DNA of 64,000 nt from an uncultured Planctomycetales bacterium (GTDB taxonomy: Bacteria > Planctomycetota > Planctomycetia > Isosphaerales > Isosphaeraceae). The stretch lies in NCBI GenBank assembly GCA_903926465.1, contig CAIYJE010000178.1, positions 1-64,000 of the forward strand, read 5' to 3'. The notes beneath the pieces were generated by a model, which saw nothing but the letters and a program-made list of their open reading frames with translations, made no database searches and was not told where the DNA came from. Shown here piece by piece: positions 55,495-63,960 of this stretch; within the stretch, counting starts at the first letter, position 1; each line of letters opens with the position of its first letter. The translations under genes were made by a program, and so were the position numbers.

Positions 55495-56832
55495 TCAACC
55501 GATCAGCTCACGGATCGGCTCGCGATGCTCCAGAAGCGGCAGCGGACGCCCCAGGCGGTCACTCAGCAAGGTCCGCTCAGGATCGATTCCAAGGTGCTGA
55601 TAAAGCGTGGCGAACACGTTCTGGTAATGGATCGGTCGATCCACGATCGAGCTGGCCCAGCGATCTGTGGACCCAATAACCTGACCAGTTCGGAACCCGC
55701 CGCCGGCCAGAATTGCCATCGAAACAGCCGGCCAATGATCACGCCCGGCGTCTTTATTGATCTTCGGGGTACGGCCAAATTCACCCCACACAACCACAGC
55801 CAGGTCTTGGTCCAGCCCTCGGGCCGAAATGTCGTCAATGAGCGCCGACAGCCCCTGATCGAGCCTGGGAAGCGAGTAAATTAGCCCGTGCCCTTGCCGG
55901 TCACTGAAGTTATGAGAGTGGGTATCCCAGAGCCCAAACGCGATGGTCACCACACGGACTCCCACTTCAAACAGCCGCCGGGCGATCAGGAACTGCTCCA
56001 TGAAATAAGGCGCATAGGCCGGGTCGGCGGGCGGATGACCCCGGCCGTACCGGGCAACAAGCCGCGGATCCTCGCGGGAAAGGTCCAAGGCGTTCGCCAC
56101 ACGCCTGGAGGTCAGTAACTCGAACGCTTGCCTGCTATGGTGATCGTACCCGAGCTGGGAGGGGTCTGCCTCCAGGTCTCGCCGGAGGTCCTGAATGGTT
56201 GAGAGCAAGACGCGGCGATCTTGCATCCTGGGCAGCGCCAGGCCAGACAAATCTAGCACGGTTTCCGCTGCTGAGTCTGGCCGAAACGCAGACACGCCCC
56301 GCCCCAGCACGCCAGGTTCCCCCACGTTGGAGCCAATGGTCCCCACCAGGGGTGCAATCCCCACAAACGGTGGAACGGCCGGGTGCACCGGGCCCAGCAA
56401 ATGCGCAGCCGCCGGCCCAATCGCCGGATGATCCCCTTGCCGGCGCCCATCCGCACTCATCGGCCAGCCGCTCACGCAAAGGTCTGAGAGGTGCTGCTCC
56501 ACACCGCCACGCAGCGACCGGATGATCGCGATCCGGTCCATCCGCTGCGCCAGGCCAGGCAAATGCTCACAAAGCGAGAATCCAGGCAACTGCGTCTGAA
56601 TGGGCTGAAAGCTGCCCCGGATCTCGGCCGGCGCATCTGGCTTCAGATCAACCGTGTCGATATGGCTGGGTCCACCCACCAGAAAAATATTGATGAGGCC
56701 GCGGTGGCTGCCGCTCCGGCCCACCGATTCCGTAGCCGCAGTCAGCCGGTTCACGCGTGCCAGGCTGCCGGCCGAAGCCAGCAAGCTGGCCTTCAGATAG
56801 TCTCGGCGGCTCAAGGGGGTAGAGATAGCCAT
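55495..56832 (-). CDS. DUF1501 protein, twin-arginine exported (second copy)
   Basis: A 445-residue DUF1501 protein. The Tat signal LSRRDYLKASLLASAG is at residues 7-22. LINIFLVGGPSHIDTVDLKP, the GLWDTHSHNF motif, and WGEFGRTPKINKDAGRDHWP are family features also found in the first copy (27617-28927), though overall similarity is moderate. It is not accompanied by DUF1549 or PPC genes. It ends 106 bases before bshB1 and may be transcribed with it by read-through. Confidence 0.87.
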   Translation of the reverse strand: MAISTPLSRRDYLKASLLASAGSLARVNRLTAATESVGRSGSHRGLINIFLVGGPSHIDTVDLKPDAPAEIRGSFQPIQTQLPGFSLCEHLPGLAQRMDRIAIIRSLRGGVEQHLSDLCVSGWPMSADGRRQGDHPAIGPAAAHLLGPVHPAVPPFVGIAPLVGTIGSNVGEPGVLGRGVSAFRPDSAAETVLDLSGLALPRMQDRRVLLSTIQDLRRDLEADPSQLGYDHHSRQAFELLTSRRVANALDLSREDPRLVARYGRGHPPADPAYAPYFMEQFLIARRLFEVGVRVVTIAFGLWDTHSHNFSDRQGHGLIYSLPRLDQGLSALIDDISARGLDQDLAVVVWGEFGRTPKINKDAGRDHWPAVSMAILAGGGFRTGQVIGSTDRWASSIVDRPIHYQNVFATLYQHLGIDPERTLLSDRLGRPLPLLEHREPIRELIG

Positions 56833-57035
56833 CAGCTCGAACTCCCGGAACGGCGTGATCCAGCCCTTGATTGCAGCCGTTCAAACGGCCCTCCGTCAAT
56901 CCCCTTGATACACCCACCCTCCAACGTCTCACGTTCTCCACCGCATCGCTGTAAGCTGGTGACCAGCGCAATCCGAGCCAAGAACTTCGACTCCTTTCGG
57001 TCGACCCATCTAACGTGAATTCCAGGAGCCTTGGA

Positions 57036-57500
57036 ATGGGTGGTCATCGCGATCTCTACGGTCAGGCCGCATATGCCAGAGACCAGATGATCCAGCATCG
57101 GGCCCGGGGAGAACGACTGTTTGGGGACCTTCTGGAGGAACAGCCCCGGGCAGGGCTGGTTTATCTGATGCGGGCGGAAGCCCTGCGGGCGCTGGGTGAC
57201 CAGGAGCAAGCCCAGAATGACTACCAAAGGGCGGAAGAGCTTTTGGTGGGCGACGACTGGAAAACCAGAGCGAAGCAGGGCGACGAGCGGGCCAAGGCCG
57301 GCGTTCGCAACCCGTTGCCCCTGGATCAGGCCTTTGGTTCAGAGACTTCAAGTCTACCGTTAGATACTGGTGGCACAGGCAAGCCGAACATTGCGGCTTT
57401 GCTGGGGTTCTTGGGTGTGGTGGCAACCCTGATTGCGGTGGGGATCACGGCCTGGCGGCAACGTGCCAATGACCAGAACACCCCCAACGCCAAGCCCTGA
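57036..57500 (+). CDS. Small membrane-anchored protein with a TPR-like segment
   Basis: A 154-residue protein. The first 80 residues (GLVYLMRAEALRALGDQEQA and neighbours) look like one or two TPR helices. A C-terminal membrane segment (ALLGFLGVVATLIAVGITAW, about residues 122-141) is followed by a short basic tail, so it is tail-anchored with the TPR part in the cytoplasm. The ATG at 57036 has AGGAG 8 nt upstream and is preferred over the GTG at 57015. Partner unknown. Confidence 0.6.
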   Translation: MGGHRDLYGQAAYARDQMIQHRARGERLFGDLLEEQPRAGLVYLMRAEALRALGDQEQAQNDYQRAEELLVGDDWKTRAKQGDERAKAGVRNPLPLDQAFGSETSSLPLDTGGTGKPNIAALLGFLGVVATLIAVGITAWRQRANDQNTPNAKP

Positions 57501-57539
57501 TCGGGAAGCATCCCGTTTTGCGGCAACACCGATTTTCCG

Positions 57540-57974
57540 TTAGCCGGCCGCCTCGTTCAGCAGTTCCGCGATAATGGGCGCATTGGCTCCGGGGAACTCC
57601 AAGCCGGGCAAATCGGTTACCGGCACCCAGCGGAAGCCGGTTGCCGGGTCTGGTTCTGCGGTGGCCTGGGCCAACCGGCAATCGAAAAAATGCAGCAATA
57701 CATGACCGTGTGGATAAACATGGTCTATCACCTGACGTAAGCGAGCCACTTCGATCGGTAGCCCGACCTCTTCCAGAATCTCGCGCTGGACGCAGGTCTC
57801 GGGAAGCTCATCCGCTTCACACTTGCCGCCTGGAAACTCCCACTTGCCGGGCATTGGCGAGCCGGGCAGGGGAGGACGGCGCCGGATCAGGTACGAATTA
57901 CCTCGCGAAATCAGGCCAATCGCAACCAGAGTTGGTAAGGACCCGGCTTCGGACGCTGCCGTGGGACCGGTCAC
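57540..57974 (-). CDS. Nudix hydrolase (MutT-like)
   Basis: A 144-residue Nudix protein with a complete Nudix box (GGKCEADELPETCVQREILEEVG pattern: G-x5-E-x7-REUxEExGU). IRRRPPLPGSPMPGKWEFPGG before it is typical of MutT-like enzymes, which cleave damaged nucleotides such as 8-oxo-dGTP. I place the start at the GTG at 57974, which overlaps the DinB stop as GTGA and has GGGAG upstream. The longer frame from 58043 would overlap DinB by 73 nt without adding conserved sequence. Exact substrate unknown. Confidence 0.85.
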   Translation of the reverse strand: MTGPTAASEAGSLPTLVAIGLISRGNSYLIRRRPPLPGSPMPGKWEFPGGKCEADELPETCVQREILEEVGLPIEVARLRQVIDHVYPHGHVLLHFFDCRLAQATAEPDPATGFRWVPVTDLPGLEFPGANAPIIAELLNEAAG

Positions 57975-58492
57975 GGGTGCCCACTCCCGTCCATGCGCTG
58001 CCCTTGTGAATCGTAAAGGCTGAGGTCCACATCTTTGATCCACTTGGTGGCGTGCACAATTTGCCCAGCATGAAACGCAAAGTGTTCAACCACGTGCAGA
58101 ACGGCCGTTTGCACGCTGACTTCATAGCCCTGAATCGTGGAAACTTCGGTCAGCTCAGCGGCTTGAAGTTCCGAGAGTACCGAGATTGCATCACACACCA
58201 CGGCCGTCAGACCGGCCAGCACGTCGGGTGCGGCCTGGTGGTCTCCACGGGCGGCAAACTCGGCCGGTCGATCGCGTTCCACCGGTATCCCGGCCACGCC
58301 ACCAATAATCCACTGACGGACGTTCCCGGTGAGGTGCAGCACCAGGTTTGCCACGCTGTTCACGTGCGCATTGGGCTGCGACCAAAGCTCTTCAACCGAA
58401 AGCAATTGCACACAGCGTGCAACCTGACCCCGGTAATGCTCAAGCCGTTCACATGCGTGGCTCAGCTCACCCAAAGCCAGATCGTGGCTCAT
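57971..58492 (-). CDS. DinB-family protein
   Basis: A 173-residue four-helix-bundle protein of the DinB/DUF1572 superfamily. The putative metal-binding histidines are in LHLTGNVRQW and HVVEHFAFHAGQI. This superfamily includes thiol-dependent S-transferases such as bacillithiol transferase BstA, as well as isomerases and proteins of unknown role. The nearby bshA-bshB1 pair makes a thiol-transferase role worth considering, as inference only. It is translationally coupled to the Nudix gene (4-nt overlap). Confidence 0.8.
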   Translation of the reverse strand: MSHDLALGELSHACERLEHYRGQVARCVQLLSVEELWSQPNAHVNSVANLVLHLTGNVRQWIIGGVAGIPVERDRPAEFAARGDHQAAPDVLAGLTAVVCDAISVLSELQAAELTEVSTIQGYEVSVQTAVLHVVEHFAFHAGQIVHATKWIKDVDLSLYDSQGQRMDGSGHP

Positions 58493-58526
58493 CGCAGGCC
58501 TCTCTCAACGATCCCAAATGCCGTTT

Positions 58527-58575
58527 CAAAACCTGGACAGGCGCCAGGTCAGCCTGGGGCCCGTCTCAGATTTTG
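58527..58575. repeat. Dispersed palindromic element, copy 2
   Basis: Imperfect palindrome with CAAAACCTGGACAGGCGCC, a 10-nt spacer and GGGGCCCGTCTCAGATTTTG. It has the same design as the element at 9739-9785 and sits between the DinB and fabI genes. Confidence 0.55.
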
Positions 58576-58587
58576 GCATCACCCGGT

Positions 58588-59463
58588 TCAGAGTGAGCGA
58601 ATGTCTTGGTCTTCCAGCAGCGCCTTGGCCGTTTCCGGGCTGTGGGCCGAGACCTTATCCACGAACATTCGCTTGACCTTCTCAATCGCCCGGCCAGGCG
58701 AGCCCATGATCGTGTAACCGCAGTCGACGTGCATGATTTCGCCGGTGATTCCACGGGCCAGATCCGAGAGCACGAACATGCCGGCCGACCCGACCTCGTC
58801 GCGCTCAACGTTCCGTTCCAGCGGCGAAACCATCTCATACAGGCCAGAAAGCTTGTCGTGGTCACCCACGGCCGAGGCGGCCAGCGTTTTGATGGGACCG
58901 GCCGAGATCGCATTCACGCGGATCTTCTTCGGGCCCAGATCGAACGCCAGGTACTTCATGGCGGCATCGAGGGCCGCCTTACAAACGCCCATCATGTTGT
59001 AGCCGGGCACAACCTCTTCGCCGCCGAAGTAGGTCAGGGTGGCAATGGAACCACCGTTGGGCATCACCAGACTGGCCTCGCGTGCCACGCGAATCAGCGA
59101 GTAAACGCTGATATCCATGGCCGTTTTGAAGCCTTCGCGGCTGCATTGCAGCACCGGGCACTTGATATCGTCAATGGGTGCAAAGGCAATGGAGTGCAGC
59201 ACAAAGTCCAGCGGCCCGAGCGCAGCATGGGCTTCCTGGAACACCCGTGCAACGTCATCGTCCTTGGAAACATCGCACGGAACCAGAAACTTGGTATCGG
59301 CGGGAATCGTTTTCCGGACCCGCCGTTCCATCTTCTCGCCTGGTAGATGGGTGAACCCAACCTCGGCACCCTGCTCGATCAGTTGCTTGCTGATGGCCCA
59401 GGCAATGCTGTATTCGTTGGCAACCCCTAGAACCAGGCCCTTTTTCCCCGTGAACAGGCCCAT
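58588..59463 (-). CDS. fabI: Enoyl-ACP reductase (NADH) FabI
   Basis: Final reduction step of each cycle of fatty-acid elongation. The 291-residue SDR has the modified glycine motif GVANEYSIAWAI at residues 13-24 and the FabI-type Tyr-x6-Lys site (Y155 and K162 in YNMMGVCK). ATG at 59463 has AGGA at short spacing and is preferred over the frame from 59577. The C-terminus is longer than in E. coli FabI by about 30 residues. Confidence 0.93.
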   Translation of the reverse strand: MGLFTGKKGLVLGVANEYSIAWAISKQLIEQGAEVGFTHLPGEKMERRVRKTIPADTKFLVPCDVSKDDDVARVFQEAHAALGPLDFVLHSIAFAPIDDIKCPVLQCSREGFKTAMDISVYSLIRVAREASLVMPNGGSIATLTYFGGEEVVPGYNMMGVCKAALDAAMKYLAFDLGPKKIRVNAISAGPIKTLAASAVGDHDKLSGLYEMVSPLERNVERDEVGSAGMFVLSDLARGITGEIMHVDCGYTIMGSPGRAIEKVKRMFVDKVSAHSPETAKALLEDQDIRSL

Positions 59464-59747
59464 GGCGGCAATCCTTTCGTCCGGAATCCAACAGTGTACA
59501 GATGTGCGGAAGCCCCAGCCCAGGCCGGGACAATACCTGAAGATACTCACCATAGCGAGCCTCTGGACATGCGACAACCGCAGACCGGGCCAACCTTTGG
59601 GGCATGAGACTCTGGCCCGCAGTCAGGCCAGGGGTCACAATGAGATGCCTACCCTGGCCGCAATAGAGCGTCAAACTGCCGTACGCCGTCCTCATTGAGA
59701 GCATCGAGTGCGATGGTTTGATTTGGCTTTTTGCTTTCGTCCGGGAC

Positions 59748-59948
59748 TCACTTTGGTTTGGGAATGCGATAAACAGGAGAGCCGACGATGCAAGGAATAC
59801 CAATCAAACCTGGAAACAGTTTGGCAGCTGTCTTCTGTTCTGTCGATTCTGAGGCTTCTCCAAATGCCCCCTGAAACACCTTGAGCAATTCGTACTGATG
59901 GGGATTGTCTCTTGGCAAGCTCTTGCCGCGATCGGTAACGAAATAAGA
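59748..59948 (-). other. Possible remnant or unrecognised short ORF
   Basis: A 66-codon open stretch with protein-like composition (YFVTDRGKSLPRDNPHQYEL, then FPGLIGIPCIVGSPVYRIP) but no ATG start. Just upstream, in a different minus-strand frame, a hydrophobic segment (LLLIAFGLGWIVLF, around 59955-59985) could be its lost N-terminus if one frameshift is assumed. I recognise no family. It may be the tail of a decayed small membrane protein. The rest of the 590-base gap between fabI and the gene at 60053 shows nothing. Confidence 0.3.
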
Positions 59949-60052
59949 CTATCCAACCAAGCCCGAAGGCAATCAAAAGTAATTTCTCAGATGATCTTCA
60001 CTGGTCGGTTAAGTGATCCCTCATAATCAAAGCAAGTAAAAAAGGTTCCGCG

Positions 60053-60313
60053 ATGAATTTACCTTATACGATTGATACGACACCAGAAGCGGAAGAAACG
60101 CAATTGGACTGCCTTCGTAACATGTCACCCCAGGAACGTATTCGGAAAACATTTGCAATGTCTCGCAACTTGCGTCGAATGGCTTTCGATGCGATCCGAC
60201 GTCGGCATCCCGAGATGAGGGAACCTGAGGTGAAGCTACTCTTTATCGAACTGACGTACGGAAAATCGCTGGCAGATGAAATCCGTCTATTTCAGATGGG
60301 GTCAGTCCGTTGA
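60053..60313 (+). CDS. Small hypothetical protein (antitoxin-like partner)
   Basis: An 86-residue soluble, charged, mainly helical protein. Motifs such as LRNMSPQERIRKTFAMSRNL, FDAIRRRHPE and FIELTYGKSLADEIRL recur, to my recollection, in small proteins encoded next to nucleotidyltransferases. The gene overlaps the next one as TTGA, so the two are coupled. A toxin-antitoxin-like pair is a reasonable inference. I do not recognise a defined Pfam-type family from the sequence alone. Confidence 0.6.
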   Translation: MNLPYTIDTTPEAEETQLDCLRNMSPQERIRKTFAMSRNLRRMAFDAIRRRHPEMREPEVKLLFIELTYGKSLADEIRLFQMGSVR

Positions 60314-60886
60314 ACGAATCAGATGACTTAGTCGAAGCATTGAAGCCGGTTGTTCTCGCACTCAAGGGAGCTTTTGATTCCGCATGATATTGGTGGCTCC
60401 GTGGCCAGTTCTTTCCACGGGGCTACTCGTTCAACAATGGATGTTGATCTGGTCTGCGAGCTAACCGAAAACAAAGTCACACCCTTCGTGGGCCGGTTTA
60501 CAAAAGACTTTTACATCAGCGAAACGGCAATTCGAGAGGCGGTTCGGCGTAAGTCCTGTTTCAATCTTGTCCATCTTCCCACGTCATTCAAAGTCGATAT
60601 TTTTGTCAGTCGCGGACGTCCGTTTGATCTCGAAGCAATGCGCCGAGCAAACCTCGAAGTACTTGGGGATACAAGCAGCGTGTCTGTTCCGATCGCAACC
60701 GTGGAAGATTCTATCGTCAGCAAACTCAAATGGTTTCGATTGACCAATGAGACCTCGGAGCGGCAATGGAATGATGTTTCACGACTGATAAGGCTGTCAG
60801 GCGAAACCGCAGATCTATGCTACCTCCGAAAAGCTGCCGATTCCGTTGGCGTACGTGACTTACTTGAACGTCTCTTATCCGACTAA
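60310..60886 (+). pseudogene. Nucleotidyltransferase (AbiEii-like), frameshifted
   Basis: The conserved frame from about 60368 to 60886 encodes the nucleotidyltransferase signature GGSVASSFHG followed by R-S-T-M-D-V-D-L (active-site acidic residues), then VKVDIFV-like and VEDSIVSKLKW segments, as in AbiEii/MNT-type toxins. The N-terminus (NESDDLVEALKPVVLALK) is in another frame, starting at the TTG at 60310 that overlaps the upstream stop. Reading AAG-G-GAG-CTT at 60363-60370 shows one extra G; removing it joins the two parts into a normal protein of about 190 residues. So this is a one-base insertion, a base-call error or, less likely, a +1 frameshift site. Confidence 0.7.
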
Positions 60887-61185
60887 GCAGAAACCAAGCC
60901 TTTGACTCGGAAATGAATCCAACGAGAGTGCCCGAGTTTAAGGTTTAGAAAAACTCATAGAATGGGCACAGGAATCTCGCAAGCGGAAGAGAAGCATGGT
61001 CGGAAATAACAGGATCGAGCAGAACGAAACCGAGCCAGCTGTATCCGGGTGATTATCCCTGTCCATTCCGTCCAGCGAGTCTATTCCTATCCTGAGATTC
61101 GTGGTCGGATTCTTGAATATGAAAAGGCATGACAGGCCTTGCATCGCCAGGAAACTGGAGACGTCGGGGTATCAACTTTTGCCAA
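60887..61185. repeat. Intergenic region with degraded inverted-repeat element, copy B
   Basis: No gene seen. GTCCATTCCGTCCA (61061-61074) repeats the right arm of the element at 36505-36519, and AGAAGCATGGTCGGAAAT upstream recalls its left arm in degraded form. The 16-bp segment at 61094-61109 is an exact copy of 44687-44702. Confidence 0.4.
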
Positions 61186-62478
61186 TCACTCACTGTCCCC
61201 CAGTGAGAGGGCCAGTTTTTCTAGGTCGGCATTGGCCTGGGTGCGAACCTCGGCAAGTGCGCGCTGGGTGGCCGCGCCAATCAGCAGGGCACGCTGCTTC
61301 ATCTCGCCATTGATCTGCCCCAACCCCAGCCCATCCACCATTTCGAAGATCTTCTTGATCTGGGGATCGGCCTCAAGGTTGCCTGCGGCGTTGGCGGCAA
61401 GCTGGGCGGTGGTGACCTGAGCGGTACGTCGGCCGGCCGATTGCCAGGAATCGGGATTGGGGCCCACATTCACCCAGAATTCGGACGTGACCTCGACCCC
61501 ACTCAGATCCTCGGCCGTTTTCAGTGTGGTGATCACCGCCCCCATGCGACCGGTACCGGCCAGAGTTTTCAAGCGTTCTGCCAGCGGGTCCTTCTGCGCC
61601 TGCTGCGGCTTCTGCGCCAGCGAATCATCACCGGTGAGTTCGCGGAGCAAGCGGCCGATATCGCCAAGCCCACCAGCCCCACCAAGGCCGCCGGCCAGAC
61701 CCGAAAGACCACCAAGACCACCCAGTCCTCCGAGCGCATTCATATCCATGGCCTGGCCGGTCCCACCATCGGGGATCAGCATCGAGCCGTGCCGAACGAA
61801 CCAGCCGGCCCGTTCGGTTTTGACCTCTGTCGCCGCACGCTGGAGCCGCCACTGGGGTTCGGTTTGCAGGGGCAGCGGGAGCAGATGGTCAATGGTCACC
61901 GGTTCGTCCCCCTGAACGGGGAAGTTCCGGCCTTCCAGAGCCCCCTTCAAGTCGGCTGGCTGCATGGTCTCGCCCTCACCAAAACCAGCACGCCAGCCCA
62001 GCCTGAGCATGCGGAGATTGGCGGCGCTGGCTCGTTCTACCCGGGCCACCTCCTTGCGATCGAGCGGCACCATCATCAGCCGGGCAGGGCGGTTTGCGTC
62101 CGGCCCACTCAGCCGCTCCACTTCCCCCTGAATCGATTTCAAGAGGGAGTCATTCGCTTCAACCCCAGCCGCTTTCGAACGATCTTGGCTCCAGACCTTG
62201 AGCCTGACCAACCGCTCGGTGGTGGCCTGACGGGAATAAGGCGCCTCAAACCTTTCCCATGCTTTGGCATGTTCCGGCAAATTCTTTTCCGCCCAGTCTC
62301 GACGTACAATGAACACCAGCTTGCCACGGTCGGACGGGTTGAAAACCTCACCCAGAATCACGGTGCCGTCCTTCATGGTCACACGATCGGCCACGCCGGT
62401 TGTGATCAGCGGTTTCGCAGGCTTCTGAGGCGCCAGGGTAACCGCCAGCAGTAGCCCCGCGATCGTCACGTTCACCAT
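61186..62478 (-). CDS. Secreted Gly-rich protein of unknown function
   Basis: A 430-residue exported protein: VNVTIAGLLLAVTLA is a signal-like segment at the N-terminus. The first 170 residues (TMKDGTVILGEVFN and so on) may form a small beta-rich domain. A Gly/Leu-rich low-complexity stretch (repeats of GGLGGL, about residues 243-274) separates it from a helical C-terminal part. No catalytic motif is recognised. The ATG at 62478 has AGGAG 7 nt upstream; the longer frame from 62610 is not favoured. It is divergent from the AhpD-like gene, with about 160 bases between them. Confidence 0.6.
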   Translation of the reverse strand: MVNVTIAGLLLAVTLAPQKPAKPLITTGVADRVTMKDGTVILGEVFNPSDRGKLVFIVRRDWAEKNLPEHAKAWERFEAPYSRQATTERLVRLKVWSQDRSKAAGVEANDSLLKSIQGEVERLSGPDANRPARLMMVPLDRKEVARVERASAANLRMLRLGWRAGFGEGETMQPADLKGALEGRNFPVQGDEPVTIDHLLPLPLQTEPQWRLQRAATEVKTERAGWFVRHGSMLIPDGGTGQAMDMNALGGLGGLGGLSGLAGGLGGAGGLGDIGRLLRELTGDDSLAQKPQQAQKDPLAERLKTLAGTGRMGAVITTLKTAEDLSGVEVTSEFWVNVGPNPDSWQSAGRRTAQVTTAQLAANAAGNLEADPQIKKIFEMVDGLGLGQINGEMKQRALLIGAATQRALAEVRTQANADLEKLALSLGDSE

Positions 62479-62636
62479 GAAAGCGCTCCTGCAATGGGAG
62501 ACGTACGGCAAAGCCTGTCCATGTTCAGTTACTGACCGATACGATAGACGTGGGCGAACCGGACGCCTGGACCCGGATCTTTTTTGAAGGATACCGGTTT
62601 CCCGTTTCAATTATTCTACCGCAGAGGACCACGCCG

Positions 62637-63266
62637 ATGGCACGAATCCGCTGGATCCCTGAAACCGAAGCTAGCGGCGAGTCGGCTCAGGTCTACGCTG
62701 ACTGGTTTCAGAACAATCCAGGGCGACCGCGCGTTCCAGACATCCTCAAGTGTTTCAGCCTCAGGCCCGACTTTTTCCAGGATGTGGTTGGCTTCTCGAA
62801 CCGGGTCCACTTTTCAGACGGTCATCTGACCCGGCGCCTCAAGGAAATGATTGCCACCTACGTCTCTGGCCTCAACCATTGCCCGTACTGAACTGGCTCG
62901 CACGCCTTCTTCCTGCAGTTGCAGGAACCCGATGCGCTGGTTCAACAGGCCCTGGCCCAGGGAAATCTGGATGCCGCCCCGCTTGATAACGCCGAACGCG
63001 GACTCATGGAGTTCGTCAGGCTCGTCACCCTGCACGCCTACAAAACCACCGATGACGACGTTCAGCGTCTCAAAGAACTCGGCTGGACCGATCCCCAGCT
63101 TGCCGAATGCGTGTACATTACCGCCCTCTTCGCCTTCTTCAACCGCGTGGCAGACGCCTTCGGCCTGGAAGACCCCAACTACTTCAAAAGCCCGCCCGTG
63201 CCAGGTTCCAGCGCGTCAACCCCCGGAGATGACTCTGACCCAACCTGCAGGGGTAGCCGCTCATGA
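62637..63266 (+). CDS. AhpD-like (carboxymuconolactone-decarboxylase fold) protein, probable selenoprotein
   Basis: A 209-residue reading frame if codon 85 (TGA, 62889-62891) is decoded. The family is that of AhpD-like peroxidase-related proteins: N-terminal ARIRWIPETEASGE, SLRPDFFQDV, TRRLKEMIATYVSGLNHCPY, then TGSHAFFLQ, DDDVQRLKELGWTD and FNRVADAFG. In the family the site reads C-x-x-C-x3-H. Here C82 and H89 are kept and the second cysteine position is UGA, giving CPY-U-TGSH. No other disruption occurs, and the end overlaps pxpB as ATGA. GAGGA precedes the ATG at 8 nt. I interpret UGA as selenocysteine. Without decoding, the product is an 84-residue fragment lacking half the redox pair. 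Confidence 0.75.
62910..62927 (+). promoter_or_regulatory. Candidate bacterial SECIS stem-loop
   Basis: TTCCTG-CAGTTG-CAGGAA: 6 bp minimum stem with a G/U-containing loop (8 bp with a GT loop if fully paired). The loop G lies 26 nt after the UGA at 62889-62891, within the 16-37 nt range usual for bacterial SECIS apical loops. It is inside the coding sequence, as expected. Confidence 0.55.
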
Positions 63267-63937
63267 CACAGCTTGCACCGTTGGGAGAATTCGCATGGCT
63301 GGCGAGGTTTTCAACCGAAGTGGCAGCACAGGCCTGGGCGAGCGCGGCCCGCACAGCCCTGGAAGCCCAGCCCGCGGCATTTGATGTGGTTCTGGCCTAT
63401 CAGTCCGTCGCCGTGTTTGCGGATAGCCCTGGCTGCCATCCGGAAACGATCGAAAAACTGCTGCGCATATTGACACCGGCCAAGCTGGATCATGAACCAG
63501 GACCATTGATCCCAGTGCCGGTGCTCTATGATGGGGACGACCTCCCAGACGCGGCCATCCACCTGGGCTGCTCGGTTCAAGAGTTGATTGCGTGGCACAG
63601 CCAGCCCATTTACACGGTTTACGCGGTGGGCTTTTTACCAGGGTTTCCCTACTGCGGATACCTGAGCGATGCCCTGGCGGGGCTTCCCAGGCGAGCCCAA
63701 CCGCGAACCCGCGTTCCCGCCGGTTCCGTGGCCATTGCAGGGCGCCAGACCGGCATTTATCCCCAAGACTCGCCAGGCGGCTGGCACCTGCTGGGCAGGA
63801 CGCCGCTCACCATTGTGGATCTGGCCGAAACGTTCTTCCCAATCCGGGCCGGCGACCGAATCCAGTTCCAGCCGATCAATGCCGCGGAATTCGCGCAGCT
63901 CCACGGCCAGCGATTGCAGGTCAACCGACCTTGCTAA
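63263..63937 (+). CDS. pxpB: 5-oxoprolinase subunit B
   Basis: Part of the ATP-dependent 5-oxoprolinase PxpABC, which opens 5-oxoproline to glutamate. The 224-residue protein matches the KipI/allophanate-hydrolase-subunit-1 family: YTVYAVGFLPGFPYCGYL, PRTRVPAGSVAIAGRQTGIYP, SPGGWHLLGRTPL. The ATG at 63263 overlaps the stop of the AhpD-like gene by four bases (ATGA). pxpA follows 23 bases later; pxpC is presumably beyond the window. Confidence 0.88.
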   Translation: MTQLAPLGEFAWLARFSTEVAAQAWASAARTALEAQPAAFDVVLAYQSVAVFADSPGCHPETIEKLLRILTPAKLDHEPGPLIPVPVLYDGDDLPDAAIHLGCSVQELIAWHSQPIYTVYAVGFLPGFPYCGYLSDALAGLPRRAQPRTRVPAGSVAIAGRQTGIYPQDSPGGWHLLGRTPLTIVDLAETFFPIRAGDRIQFQPINAAEFAQLHGQRLQVNRPC

Positions 63938-63960
63938 ACGAACTCAACCAGGACCTTTCC

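Noticed and set aside
61640-61760. DNA tandem repeat or CRISPR-like array
   Set aside because: It is the coding sequence of a Gly/Leu-rich segment, with irregular units and no spacers.
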